Shown here: piece by piece, positions 39,601 to 49,535 of the stretch
Layout of the letters: each line of letters begins with the position of its first letter
Numbering within the stretch: the first letter of the stretch is position 1
DNA from: Trichomonas vaginalis G3
Lineage: Eukaryota; Parabasalia; Trichomonadida; Trichomonadidae
Assembly (NCBI RefSeq): GCF_026262505.1
Contig: NC_067206.1
Span: 3,066,879 to 3,130,878, forward strand
Length of the DNA: 64,000 bases
Direction of reading: 5' to 3'
Position numbers and translations under genes: made by a program
The notes under the pieces: model-generated
The model's input: only the letters and a program-made list of their open reading frames with translations
Told to the model about the DNA's origin: nothing
Database searches by the model: none

Positions 39601-40115
39601 CAATTGGTTTGTTGCTTGGAGAGTATTCTTTCATGGATTGCAAGGCAAAGGTTTCTGCAATGTATTCGCATGCAACTTTGGAAGGATTAGTAATTGTTGG
39701 ATTCGAAAACGGAAGTGTCAGAGCATTTGATACAAAACAAGGTGTTGAGAAGCAGTTGCAAATGAATTTGGACAGTAAAATTGTTTCAATCACTGGATCT
39801 AATTCAGGATTGATTTACTGCGCATGCGAAAACGGAAGAACATTGGTGTATGACGCAAAAACAAATGTAATGAATACTTGCGGAAATAAATATACACCAG
39901 GAATTGCACAGTTTTCTGTCCACAAAAAAGATCCTTTCTTCGTTTTGTCTCCACCAAATTTGAGACCTTTCGTTTGCAGAGATGATTTGTCTGTAACACA
40001 TGAACTGCAATCACCTGTAGAACCAGGAAGTACTTTCGTGATGAGTGAAGAATACCCTGTTGTCTTTTTCTTCGGACACTCTGGAGATGTTCATAGTTAT
40101 AACCTTATACAGTAA
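36675..40115 (+). CDS. RPTOR: Raptor/Kog1-like TORC1 subunit
   Basis: I start at the ATG at 36675 (1,146 residues). The frame opens 33 bases earlier only with GTG, and an initiator-like TCATA abuts this ATG. Residues about 85-420 match the raptor N-terminal caspase-like domain: TGRIIFQYVGFGYPT corresponds to the family's LFHYNGHGVP, WYIFDCDNAAAVL to FVYDCSNAG, and DVGEELPIDTRLPRDLFSS to the ANELLP...LPADLFTS stretch. FRKEKITSLFFRNFVLA and MWKQWTSAADLWI close the domain. HEAT-like helices fill about 420-800. WD-type beta-propeller blades fill about 860-1146. The catalytic-looking His and Cys of the caspase fold are not conserved, as in other raptors. Raptor presents substrates to TOR kinase. 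The C-terminal propeller is plain, and no damage is seen. Confidence 0.85.
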   Translation: MHRTENMKFNEQSDYDYSEGETSEDMKLQGNSLLNAKSSSLFSSQNGLRQPIEKQLEMIDPYFGGNNLQNVFTFINSLDKIATLRKEKELIDPDPDPIECVIFSMTRPIQYKLLQSDYINSRPPIFAWSLSTSSIDPKSLYSVYKSAYQNLRNQIRFAANCPPSSEKLAQISQIRRDIPTGRIIFQYVGFGYPTITAEHIYASDPLTFQPSPVTLKTIFSGLKPPSWYIFDCDNAAAVLPTFQKISKKNQEKYMSVPTSPIVQTTAYIRQVDWTDYYCMCATDVGEELPIDTRLPRDLFSSILMSPVPTAILFHIIHYYSLSFPNPDELLSYIKNIFTFESHDHAQLSSILSATIDAIAAQTLPPNMFTKLFRKEKITSLFFRNFVLARYLLHDFNVHPQIHPQLPVMNRNPMWKQWTSAADLWITSTQTPRPPLSTDFFSSCLTSLQSLLKSNREDEATLPLLTVACHAPFSDQSCSHAFSLLAKYASCGTEYASRLVTPFLYGQSAQRLTEFGPEAHHIVFLLLLLANEDSKLVTEISPLSDFSKLTSNLFNDEIKEETRGLICAFLVISLDRVKSVRQIICTKPFMTNLFNAMKKSGPFLLTWLLILIAVSFADSPIESSLIQDFPLQLQIAAALHHDAYEVRASSVLALSSFLQQNDEFTNSVLLLHVSTTISDLSMHVRFALLEFVYKYLEFNHKSIVRFYDQQLCSTKFDTYKNLISSFLSKNKTILPIHKFTILAKEIDEIAKSDDFQKIASNLLVVIIQKLSKDALPKISQRGQILYQNTLKMLDGKQDYEDEENEEDIPQISSHLMQVCTSALFTEPRNRSGSFTRTRRYTRDYGNFDLNSAHLQLRAECNLPSPARCSTVVPGGLSIAVSCQDEVFRIYDETLQSHRDFNVGNVVSCCAIFIRSSTNVATLSDEGVCSIIDAHSGIITQQWCVEPSRAKDTGFIHSKGKYLFIVRGNGRISAWDASIGLLLGEYSFMDCKAKVSAMYSHATLEGLVIVGFENGSVRAFDTKQGVEKQLQMNLDSKIVSITGSNSGLIYCACENGRTLVYDAKTNVMNTCGNKYTPGIAQFSVHKKDPFFVLSPPNLRPFVCRDDLSVTHELQSPVEPGSTFVMSEEYPVVFFFGHSGDVHSYNLIQ

Positions 40116-40867
40116 TATTATTTATATAATTTATGTTATTTTCCTTGTAAAAAATTAAAATTCGTTATTGATTTTTCGTTTTTTCTTAGAATATATCTTA
40201 AAAATCTGTTTCTTTTTGTTGAAAATATGGATGTTGTTGTTCAAAATTGAATTGGTAAGGGCATAAGTTAATTGGTTAGAGCTTTTATTCTATAGTGTGG
40301 GATCCTTCTGAATGGTCTGCTAGTTAAAAACAATAAAGATTGTCGATTAGAATTTTTATGTTGACAATTTCAATATTAATCTAATATTGCGGCAGCTTTA
40401 AATTTTGTACATATAGATCATTATATTACGGTTTAAAACAATTTGTTGTGTTATTGTATAATTTACTATACCCAAGGATCCAAATCCATTTGGTGCTGAA
40501 ACAGTCACATAGAAACTCGTTCATGGTTGGACTATTTTTAATCCCTATTTTTATTGAAGTCAAACATTAAAAATGCATTAGGATGCATGTTTATTACCAC
40601 AAACTGCTATGTTAAAATGCCACCTTGTTAAAATTGTATTTCATTGAAGAACAAGCAATTTTATGAAATTGAATTTAGTCATCAACATCAAAGAAGCAAC
40701 AAAGTATAAAGCAATTTTTATAAAATAAACGTTTATAAAAGCAAAAAACAAATAATTCAATATTTTACAAAAATATCAAATAATATAATAATAAAATTAC
40801 ATGGTATTAAATAATATATAATAAAAATAAAATCAATAACAACAAATAATATTAAAAATCGCATAAA
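40116..40867. other. AT-rich region between convergent genes
   Basis: No gene is supported. A short stretch near 40255-40330 has a D-arm-like TTGGTTAGAGC but no matching T-arm, so I do not call a tRNA. The last 150 bases are very rich in A and T and probably form the 3' untranslated end of the kinase gene. Confidence 0.45.
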
Positions 40868-43800
40868 TCAAGTATCTGTAAGTGGATCATCTTGACTTCT
40901 TCTTCTAGGACCGCTTACTGAAAGAGATCTAACCATTACAGGTGTTGGTTGTGTCGAAGAGTGTCTTTTTGCGTTCTTAGAGAACAAAGAAGCACTCATT
41001 GCGCCACTTTGGCTGTAAATCTGGAAAGTTCTGATTACTTCTGTAGCAAGACCAGCACATTTATAGTTTCCTTTCATCAGATGCTTCAAAACTGGAACAC
41101 ATTCACTGTATTCATTGAAATTAGTTTTGAGGCAACAAACCATCTCCAACAAGGCAGGAAGAACGTTTTCGCCTAGTTTCTGGACACCACTCTCATCTAA
41201 TGGTATAGAAACAACTCTTTGTATAATAGTATTGTGTAAATTTGTTTCTCTTATCAAATGATCAGAAAGTTCGAAACTTCTTAACAATGTACATGCAATG
41301 GCTTCATCAGGGCCTCCAATGGAGTCTTTAATTGCTTCGTACGCCTGTTTCTGATTTGTACAAGCTTCTGGAATCTGTGTGTACAATTTGAGAACTCTAC
41401 TTGTGTCCTTTGAATCTACAGGTAGATGTGAAGTGACCAACTGTGGAGTAGTGGCCGCAAATCTCGTGATCGCGTCGATGCATTTCGGATTAGTTTTTAC
41501 GGATTGGAAGAGAGCAGTGATGATATCGCGAGTGAAGAGGGATTCTCCTGTCTCTTTCGAGTACTGGGCAAACTCTGAGAAGAAAGGAGCTGTCAATGGA
41601 AAATCTTCTGATAATCTAAGCAAAGAATCTAAACAAATTGTACTTCTGAGTATTTCAAATCGCGTAAGAAGCTTAGTGATACATTTAGTGATCACCGTTA
41701 GATTGGAATTCCGTTGAGAATTGTCGTATGCAATCAAAAGTTGAGTAATTGTGGAAGTTGGTACGCAACTCTTGACTTGTTCGCTTAATTTGAGTGCTAC
41801 ATCGAGTACTTTAGGTGTAAATATGCCGAAACTGAGGAGATGGAATAAGAAGTTCGGACTGTTGATCGCAAAATCAGGTTTCTTCTCGTACATCATGATG
41901 ATTGTATCAACAGCTTTTTCTCTGATGTTGAGAGGAGCCTTCATTCCCTTACAAAATGAAGTTACCTTCATAAATAACTCTTTGTTGATGGAATCTTCAG
42001 TTAACTGCATAGAAAATATTGATAAAGCCTCTGAAGCAACACTGTCCTGCTCGTTATTCATCATCTCTTCGATGAATTTCGATGCTCCTGATTCCTGGTA
42101 CTCAACTTTCGTTTTTTCTGTATCGGAAAGCAAGTACTCATGTATCAGACAAAGGAGAAGATGAAGACAGTTCGATGGAACGTTGGCCATATACGAAATC
42201 AAAGATTTCAGAAAAGTTCCATATTCAACTAATATATCCGGACAGGAAGTTATGATTCTCAATGCAACAGAAGCCATTTTCTCAACACGCCATATCGCTT
42301 TGTATGTTGGAGAAATATCTTCCTTTAATAATTCTTTTAATTCCACCAAAGATTGCTGTGCCTCTGTTTCATCATCTATTTTATGAAGGTTGACAGCAAG
42401 TTTTGAGATGGATAATGAGTGTGTAACGAAATTACAATCTTTTGAAGTCAAAGACCAGAGTTTTTCTTCATCAGTACCCGGGTAATGGAATGCTGGGTCA
42501 TATAACTTGGTCAATATCTCAGCAAAAGAAGGTCTTTTCGTTGGATCTGAGCTCCAACAATCTTTTATTAGGCCTGCAAGAGCTGGAGGAGTTCCTTCTG
42601 GTATCTCTGGTCTGTATTCGTTCTTCACAATCAATGTTGGCAGCCTTTGTACGGGAATTCCTGCATATGGAGGTTGATTTGTCAGCATTTCCCACAAAAC
42701 AATTCCGAACGAATAAACATCGACTTTGTTATCATACATTGGTGAGCACATCATCACTTCTGGGGCCATCCACTGTGGTGTACCGATCATTCCGGTAGAA
42801 GGTTCGAAAGAATCAACTCTAACAAAGCCAAAGTCGCATATCCTGGCCCTTTTGTTAGAATCTAAAAGAATATTGAAACTTTTCAAATCGCGGTGAATTA
42901 ACATTTTTTCGTGGATATAATGCATGCCGCGTGCGACGTCGATAGTAATAAGGGTTTTGTCTGTCGGTGTAAGCTCATTTGGCCTGTTTTTAAGGAAATC
43001 GGCCAAAGATCCGTTTTGTAATAATTCGATAATGAGACAGAAAGGAGATTTGAGTGTATATCCGAGTAGTTTAAGTATTGATGGATGTGATAATGTACTT
43101 AATGTGGTAATTTCTGTGCGTAAAGACCTTCTCATTGCTCCGTTTGTATCTGAGCCATTTAAGACCTTTATAGCGACCTTTTCCGGACGTCCTACGATAT
43201 ATCCTTCGTATACTCGTCCGCTGTAGCCATGACCGATTTCTTTTTCGTATTGAATTTGTTCGTGTTTTATTACAAGATCGACTGAATCAGGAAGTGCAGG
43301 AATGTTTACAAAATTATTGGCTGTTTCTGCTGTTCGTATATTTTTGCGTTGCAATGATATATATCGTGCTTTAATTGCATCAGAGATATCTTGTCTTTGG
43401 TTTAAATCGTAGTCTGTCTCGATTTGCTGTATGATTGTAGCAATGTGTTTGAGATCAACTTGATCTTGAGAAATGAGCCTGTCTGGAGTAAGCTCGAAAA
43501 TTGAAGCTGCTTGATTCATCCCTAAAGCTTTTAAAGATTTGATTGTCGTATCTCGTATTGAGAAGAATTGGTCGAATACTTCTAATGTAGAGCTCGCTAA
43601 TACAAATCGGACGAAAGAATCGTGGGATGATTGAATAGTAAGCTGAATAAGTTCATCGACAACATTTTCTATATTGCTAAAATGCTTCATTGTGGATCCA
43701 TTGAACGTGTTTGTGTTTTCTTGAATAAATTTTTCTAAATAAGGAATTAAATCTTTAAATGCTTGTATGAGAGAGTTAAATTTTGAACAGTGTACAAATG

Positions 43801-43876
43801 TCGTCATCTCATGCTGTTGAAGAACTGATATGCGAGAACAAATTCCTGTAACTTTGCTATAGATAAAGTCGTTCAT
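40868..43876 (-). CDS. TKL-type protein kinase with long helical C-terminal region
   Basis: I start at the ATG at 43876 (1,002 residues); the frame upstream opens only with TTG. Residues 1-200 are helical and unrecognised, with an MLKL-like or 4-helix look. The kinase domain spans about 207-465. It shows the Gly loop GHGYSGRVYEG, the Lys of VAIKVL, the catalytic loop HRDLKSFNILL, DFGFVR, the GTPQWMAPEV activation end and the DVYSFGIVLWEML helix. HRDLKS.NILL and WMAPEV point to the tyrosine-kinase-like group, so Ser/Thr specificity is expected. Residues about 490-960 form ARM/HEAT-like helices, and the tail is Ser/Arg-rich. This layout (TKL kinase followed by helical repeats) is common in trichomonads. 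The substrate is unknown. Confidence 0.85.
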   Translation of the reverse strand: MNDFIYSKVTGICSRISVLQQHEMTTFVHCSKFNSLIQAFKDLIPYLEKFIQENTNTFNGSTMKHFSNIENVVDELIQLTIQSSHDSFVRFVLASSTLEVFDQFFSIRDTTIKSLKALGMNQAASIFELTPDRLISQDQVDLKHIATIIQQIETDYDLNQRQDISDAIKARYISLQRKNIRTAETANNFVNIPALPDSVDLVIKHEQIQYEKEIGHGYSGRVYEGYIVGRPEKVAIKVLNGSDTNGAMRRSLRTEITTLSTLSHPSILKLLGYTLKSPFCLIIELLQNGSLADFLKNRPNELTPTDKTLITIDVARGMHYIHEKMLIHRDLKSFNILLDSNKRARICDFGFVRVDSFEPSTGMIGTPQWMAPEVMMCSPMYDNKVDVYSFGIVLWEMLTNQPPYAGIPVQRLPTLIVKNEYRPEIPEGTPPALAGLIKDCWSSDPTKRPSFAEILTKLYDPAFHYPGTDEEKLWSLTSKDCNFVTHSLSISKLAVNLHKIDDETEAQQSLVELKELLKEDISPTYKAIWRVEKMASVALRIITSCPDILVEYGTFLKSLISYMANVPSNCLHLLLCLIHEYLLSDTEKTKVEYQESGASKFIEEMMNNEQDSVASEALSIFSMQLTEDSINKELFMKVTSFCKGMKAPLNIREKAVDTIIMMYEKKPDFAINSPNFLFHLLSFGIFTPKVLDVALKLSEQVKSCVPTSTITQLLIAYDNSQRNSNLTVITKCITKLLTRFEILRSTICLDSLLRLSEDFPLTAPFFSEFAQYSKETGESLFTRDIITALFQSVKTNPKCIDAITRFAATTPQLVTSHLPVDSKDTSRVLKLYTQIPEACTNQKQAYEAIKDSIGGPDEAIACTLLRSFELSDHLIRETNLHNTIIQRVVSIPLDESGVQKLGENVLPALLEMVCCLKTNFNEYSECVPVLKHLMKGNYKCAGLATEVIRTFQIYSQSGAMSASLFSKNAKRHSSTQPTPVMVRSLSVSGPRRRSQDDPLTDT

Positions 43877-44376
43877 AAAAAGCAAAGATGGAGGAATTTA
43901 GCACTGAACAATATATTTGAGAGAAATATAATCGCGTTGGCACTTTTAATTTACAATTTTGAGTTCCACTCGAAATCTTAAAATACATTAACTGTATTGC
44001 ACTTATGAATATTTTAAAGATAAAATTGAGAATTGATTTTGAAATTATAAATAAAATTTTGAGTGCATGGATTTTGTCAACCGCAAAATTTTCTGAGAAT
44101 AGAGAAAATTTTCCGCGCTCAGAAATATCTCTTTCAGATTCATGAATGAATCTTTTCGGAAATCAATATCTCAAAATATAACCTTGAAATTTTTATGATC
44201 GACCAAAAACACAGACTGATAATCTATTGCCGAATGGTTTTGTGACATAATGCCACTAACCATTTTTCAAGTTTTACAATTGTAATAAGCTGAATCAATA
44301 TTTGCAGAAAGAATTCTTTGCACAGCACCCAAAGCTGTTCTGTCTTACGCCATTACATCGGGATAAGATGTGATAT
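43877..44376. other. Intergenic stretch upstream of the kinase
   Basis: No gene is supported. A short perfect inverted repeat AGATTCATGAATGAATCT lies near 44136. The last five bases (44372-44376, GATAT) are the left target duplication of the large palindromic element. Confidence 0.5.
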
Positions 44377-44700
44377 AGTTAGTATACATATCTTCAGTAC
44401 TGTGGCACTGCGCGCCATCTTACCGAAGATATGTCAATCTGACACTTTACAAAACCACTAACGTATATTTTACATCACAGATGCAATATTTCTAATAACC
44501 TTAAACTATTTCTGCCACGTAAAGTATTTATCACATAAACCACCTCATCTCACCTCTCTGTACGTTATATATTGTGCGCAGGTCATTGTCCATGGCAACT
44601 CCCCACGACACAATGCACGTGCATGAAAAAATAAACGTTCTCACTAACGTTCTCACTAACGTACACACTAACGTTCACACTAACGTTCTCACTTACAAAA
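44377..44700 (+). repeat. Left terminal inverted repeat of the palindromic element
   Basis: This matches 57528-57839 in inverse orientation almost base for base. It includes an internal small palindrome around the GCGCGCC word. Near its inner end a 12-base unit (ACGTTCTCACTA and variants) is repeated in tandem, and this arm has one unit more than the right arm. Confidence 0.85.
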
Positions 44701-45015
44701 GTATTGCAACTCCTCCCATTGCTGTGCTTCACATAACAGCTCATAATCTTCTGACTCACTACTGTCGCTCCAATCGTCTGAGTCAAAGTCGCTGTCAAAA
44801 TAAATGTATGTAAGTTTTGACAAATGTAATGAAACACGCTTACCGTTTGTATCTACTGCTTGTATATATCTTCCATTATGTTTGCTATCATAAATGCTTA
44901 AACTAACTTTACCCTTTCTCCCTCGTATCTGATAGAATGTATTTTCACGCGGAACGAAGAACAAGTTCTTGAACTCATGACCGTTGTAGTTTGTTATCTC
45001 AATAGTTTTCGTCAT
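44689..45015 (-). CDS. Small ORF with Asp/Ser-rich acidic tail, left arm
   Basis: The ORF has 108 residues from an ATG (MTKTIEITN). The N-terminal 75 residues look like a compact beta-rich domain (FFVPRENTFYQIRGRKGK, then SLSIYDSKHNGRYIQAVD). The tail is acidic (FDSDFDSDDWSDSSESED). I recognise no family. It belongs to the palindromic element, and a related shorter stretch lies at the mirror position in the right arm. Confidence 0.45.
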   Translation of the reverse strand: MTKTIEITNYNGHEFKNLFFVPRENTFYQIRGRKGKVSLSIYDSKHNGRYIQAVDTNGKRVSLHLSKLTYIYFDSDFDSDDWSDSSESEDYELLCEAQQWEELQYFCK

Positions 45016-45091
45016 TACATCCAAATAAAAATTTTCAGTAAAAATAAAACTAACGTTAAAAATTTCTCATAACATAAACGTTCTCATTGCT

Positions 45092-45304
45092 TTATAACTC
45101 TCTTCCTTTCTCCAACTCTTCTAACTTCTTCTTAAGTTCAGCAATGTTGTCCTCATGAAGTTTAATCTTTCTCAAAATTCTTTCTTTATCTAATGGTTGC
45201 TTTATCTTTCTAAACTGAACTCTACCATCCTTCATAGTATGAATGTAAAAACCTTCTGGAATAGTTCCTGATTTAATGTATTCTCTCACTAACAACAAAC
45301 ACAA
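45092..45304 (-). other. Small Lys/Glu-rich coiled-coil ORF of the element
   Basis: An open stretch of about 70 codons. Its first in-frame ATG comes only at about codon 24, so the start is unclear. The C-terminal half (RKIKLHEDNIAELKKKLEEL) is a clear coiled coil. It has no copy in the right arm. Function unknown. Confidence 0.3.
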
Positions 45305-45419
45305 ACTCCAACACTAACATCAAGTACTAACCTCAGCACAAATGACAAACACTAACAACAAACACAAACTCCAACACTAACAACAAAAATAAATGTCCTC
45401 ACTTCTTAACAAAGTAATA

Positions 45420-45883
45420 TGTGCTTCTTACACCACCATAGCTCAAACGTTTCTTTTCAAACATCGATTGAAACTTATTTTGAGCCATTGGCTTTAGTCT
45501 CTTTTTCTTCAAATACGCCAAGAAATCTTCTTCACATCTTTTCACTTCATAGCCTTCTTTAAACTCCTCCTTGTTAAGTTCTATGAAATCCTTTATCTCA
45601 TTCTTTGTTGCAATGGCTTCTTCACGAACGACATCATGAACTATTTCATCATTGTTCTCATGTATGACCTCCTTACTGTTCTCATGAACTATTTCATCAT
45701 TGCATGTATGACCTCCTTACTGTCTTTCATAAGCGTTTCAAAGTCTCCTTTACTCATTACTTCAATCTCATGCTGTTCACAGTAGTACTTAAACTCACTG
45801 TATATGTCTTTGTTGTATGTTATATTGCTTCCCATGTACTCCATGAATTTTTCAACACTAACGCCAACACGTAGGACAAACAT
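45420..45883 (-). pseudogene. D5/P4-type primase C-terminus-like pieces, left arm (fossil)
   Basis: Two neighbouring pieces, around 45689-45883 and around 45420-45690, resemble the small helical domain that closes D5- and P4-type viral primase-helicases. It is marked by a Y..FKYYCEQH.I..MS..DF..L pattern and by YGGVRSTYYF. No helicase or primase core is present. It is a broken remnant. The family assignment is tentative. Confidence 0.4.
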
Positions 45884-45899
45884 TCATGACTAACATTAC

Positions 45900-47560
45900 T
45901 GTATAACGTAAATGTTTTGTCGAAACTTCTTCGTACATGTTTTGTCATGACTTCTTCTTCGTATATGCTTTGTCATGACTTCTTCTTCGTATATGCTTTG
46001 TCAAAACTTCATCGTACATGTTTTGTCGAAACTTCATCGTATATGTTTTGTCAAAACTTCTTCGTACATGTTTTGTCATGACTTCTTCATCGTAATGAGC
46101 GTATATGCTTTGTCATGACTTCTTCATCGTAATGAGCGTAAATGATCCAAAAATAATGTTTATGTTAGAATGTTAGATCTAACACCTTTTCTAACATGTT
46201 TTCTCACCTCATGAATTTTCATGATTTCTTCATCGTAATGAGCGTACATGTTTTGTCATGATTTCTTCATCGTATATGCTTTGTCAAACATGAACGTAAA
46301 TGATTTGTCAAACATGAACGTATATGTTTTGTCATGATCATTCATCGTTTATGCTTTGTCAAAACTTCTTCGTACATGTTTTGTCATGATCATTCATCGT
46401 TTATGTTTTGTCATGATTTCTTCATCGTACATGTTTTGTCAAAACTTCTTCGTACATGTTTTGTCATGATTTCTTCATCGTAATGAGCGTAAATGTTTTG
46501 TCAAGGTTTCATCGTTTATGCTTTGTCAAACATGAACGTTTATGCTTTGTCGAAACTTCATCGTACATGTTTTGTCGAAACTAAACATATATGTTTTGTC
46601 ATGATCATTCATCGTTTATGATTTGTCATGATTTCTTCATCGTAATGAGCGTAAATGTTTTGTCAAGGTTTCATCGTTTATGCTTTGTCAAACATGAGCG
46701 TATATGCTTTGTCGAAACTTCTTCATCGTAATGAGCGTATATGCTTTGTCATGATTTCTTCATCGTAATGAACGTAAATGATCCAAAAATAATGTTTATG
46801 TTAGAATGTTAGATCTAACACCTTTTCTAACATGTTTTCTCACCTCATGAATTTTCATGATTTCTTCATCGAAATGAGCGTACATGTTTTGTCAAGGTTT
46901 CATCGTTTATGCTTTGTCATGATTTCTTCATCGTAATGAACGTACATGTTTTGTCGAAACTTCTTCATCGTAATGAGCGTATATGCTTTGTCAAACATGA
47001 ACGTAAATGATTTGTCGAAACTTCTTCATCGTAATGAACGTATATGTTTTGTCATGATCATTCATCGTAATGAGCGTATATGCTTTGTCATGATTTCTTC
47101 ATCGTAATGAACGTAAATGATCCAAAAATAATGTTTATGTTAGAATGTTAGATCTCACCTCTTTTCTCACCTCTTTTCTCACCTCATGAATTTTCATGAT
47201 TTCTTCATCGTAATGAGCGTACATGTTTTGTCATGATTTCTTCATCGTAATGAGTGTACATGTTTTGTCAAACATGAACGTATATGTTTTGTCATGATTT
47301 CTTCATCGTAATGAGCGTACATGTTTTGTCAAACATGAACGTAAATGATTTGTCGAAACTTCTTCATCGTAATGAGTGTACATGTTTTGTCATGATCATT
47401 CATCGTAATGAGCGTATATGTTTTGTCGAAACTTCTTCATCGTAAATGTTTTGTCATGATTTCTTCATCGTTTATGCTTTGTCAAGGTTTCATCGTATAT
47501 GCTTTGTCATGACTTCTTCATCATAATGAGCGTAAATGACCCAAAATAATGTTTATGTTA
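45900..47560. repeat. Minisatellite, left arm, first block
   Basis: Dense tandem array built from short modules: TTCTTCATCGTAATGAGCGT, (A/T)TATGCTTTGTCA, CATGTTTTGTCATGATT and AAACATGAACGTA. Modules combine into units of roughly 20-45 bases with many small variants. A longer spacer with AATGTTTATGTTAGAATG recurs about every few hundred bases. Open frames inside it are by-products of the repeat. Confidence 0.85.
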
Positions 47561-47595
47561 GAATGTTAGATCTAACACGTTTTCTAACCCGATAA

Positions 47596-47745
47596 CTAAC
47601 CTGTTGAATTTTCATACGGAATCTCTTCTCTCGGTTTTCCGAGGGAAGCAATCATATGAGGAAATTCTTCTAAAAGTTCTTTTGTCTGTTGGTTTTCAAA
47701 CCAATGATATGCTTGCTTTGTAGAACGAAGAGTATTATAAGGCAT
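47596..47745 (-). CDS. 49-residue KilA-N-related small ORF, left arm
   Basis: A short frame from an ATG (MPYNTLRSTKQAYHWFEN). The W..N..TKELLEEF pattern resembles the first part of KilA-N domains of large DNA viruses. An almost identical copy is at 53915-54064. It belongs to the fossil element, and its status as a working gene is doubtful. Confidence 0.4.
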   Translation of the reverse strand: MPYNTLRSTKQAYHWFENQQTKELLEEFPHMIASLGKPREEIPYENSTG

Positions 47746-47827
47746 TTTGTGAAGAATATAACAACCGCCGGAATTCAGACGGTTGCTTTTTATACAAAAT
47801 TCACACAGGAAAATTCTTGAGTTTTGG

Positions 47828-48079
47828 ATGAACGAATACGGTCAAGCCAAAAGTGGCTCGACCTCAAAACAAACATTTTATGATCTTACTAAGGCATTTA
47901 TGAATGAATTCAAAGGTATTTGCATACATCCTGACCTCGTTCATTTTGTTGCTGAATGGTGCTCTGTAAAGTATGCATTTTATGTCAAATATATTATGGA
48001 CTCCATAGACAAGAAAGTTCATGAGAAGTTAGATGAAGAAGAACTCGAAGATACAGTAGAGAATGCAAAACATTTTTGA
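47828..48079 (+). CDS. KilA-N C-terminal-type ORF, left arm
   Basis: 83 codons from the first ATG in the frame; the frame extends a little further upstream without one. GICIHPDLVHFVAEWCSVKY and YVKYIMDSI match the closing half of KilA-N domains (family pattern VHPDL...A.W.SP.FA..VS.II). These domains bind DNA in viruses and phages. The copy in the right arm (53581-53832) encodes the same protein. A perfect 34-base palindrome overlaps and follows the stop codon. It is part of a fossil element. Confidence 0.55.
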   Translation: MNEYGQAKSGSTSKQTFYDLTKAFMNEFKGICIHPDLVHFVAEWCSVKYAFYVKYIMDSIDKKVHEKLDEEELEDTVENAKHF

Positions 48080-48107
48080 CGAAGTGAAGATCTTCACTTC
48101 GTCAAAA
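48074..48107. repeat. Perfect 34-base palindrome after the KilA-N ORF, left arm
   Basis: Each half is TTTTGACGAAGTGAAGA or its reverse complement, with no loop. It overlaps the stop codon of the KilA-N-type ORF. It could fold into a cruciform or act as an RNA hairpin at the 3' end. A mirror copy lies near 53556-53589. Confidence 0.8.
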
Positions 48108-48119
48108 TGTGATGCAAAA

Positions 48120-48215
48120 CAAGCATTTTATGAGCTTACTAAGGCGTTATGAATGAATTCAAAGGTATTTGCATACATCCTGACCTCGTTCATTTTGTTG
48201 CTGAATTCAGCAAAA
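48120..48215 (+). repeat. Partial duplicate of the KilA-N coding segment
   Basis: Repeats, with small changes, the stretch around 47878-47955 that encodes the HPDL part. A mirror copy lies at about 53450-53545. Confidence 0.6.
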
Positions 48216-48459
48216 ATAATGTTTAGGGTAGATGGTTTTTAGGTGTCACTACGTCACCATGTCACCATGTGTCACTCGGTTAATTAACTTCTCTTAAAAT
48301 TACTGACAACATGACATTTAGACAACAGTCCAGGAAATAAACTTCATCGTATATGTTTTGTCGTGATTTTATCGTAAATGATTTGTCAAGATTTCATCGT
48401 AATGAGTGTAAATGACCCAAAAATAATGTTTACGTTAATGTTTTCAGGTTATTCAATAA

Positions 48460-49535
48460 TTAATTATTTTTGAAGAACTGAAGGTGCTACCATGTTACCA
48501 TGTGCTACCAGGTTAATGAACTTCTCTGAAAAAGTGTGACAACATGACATTTTGACAACAACACAGGAGGAAGGCAGTTATGAATTATTTTGAAGAACTG
48601 AAGGTGCTACCATGTTACCATGTGCTACCAGGTCATTTAACTTCTCTGAAAAAATGTGACAACATGACATTTAGACAACAACACAGGAGGAAGGCAGTTA
48701 TGAATTATTTTTGAAGAACTGAAGGTGTCACCAGGTCACCAGGTCACCAGGTTATTTAACTTCTCTGAAAAAAGTGACAACATGACATTTTGACAACAAC
48801 ACAGGAGGAAGGCAGTTATGAATTATTTTTGAAGAACTGAAGGTGTCACCAGGTCACCAGGTCACCAGGTTATTTAACTTCTCTGAAAAAATGTGACAAC
48901 ATGACATTTTGACAACAACACAGGGGAAGGCAGTTATGAATTATTTTTGAAGAACTGAAGGTGTCACCAGGTCACCAGGTCACCAGGTTATTTAACTTCT
49001 CTGAAAAATGTGACAACATGACATTTTGACAACAACACAGGGGAAGGCAGTTATGAATTATTTTTGAAGAACTGAAGGTGTCACCAGGTCACCAGGTCAC
49101 CAGGTTATTTAACTTCTCTGAAAAAATGAGACAACATGACATTTAGACAACAACACAGGAGGAAGGCAGTTATGAATTATTTTTGAAGAACTGAAGGTGC
49201 TACCATGTTACCATGTGCTACCAGGTCATTTAACTTCTCTGAAAAAATGTGACAACATGACATTTAGACAACAACACAGGAGGAAGGCAGTTATGAATTA
49301 TTTTTGAAGAACTGAAGGTGCTACCATGTTACCATGTGCTACCAGGTCATTTAACTTCTCTGAAAAAATGTGACAACATGACATTTTGACAACAACACAG
49401 GGGAAGGCAGTTATGAATTATTTTTGAAGAACTGAAGGTGCTACCATGTTACCATGTGCTACCAGGTCATTTAACTTCTCTGAAAAAGTGTGACAACATG
49501 ACATTTTGACAACAACACAGGGGAAGGCAGTTATG
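48460..49535 (+). repeat. Array of nine roughly 120-base repeats, left arm
   Basis: GAAGAACTGAAGGTG recurs nine times at 115-121-base spacing. Each unit contains a short triple (CACCAGGT three times, or a CTACCATG variant), then TTCTCTGAAAAA, GACAACATGACATTT and GGAAGGCAGTTATGAATT. No open frame is conserved across units. Confidence 0.85.

Noticed and set aside
40250-40335. Possible tRNA (TTGGTTAGAGC resembles a D-arm)
   Set aside because: No T-arm with GTTCGA and no pairing acceptor stem could be found.
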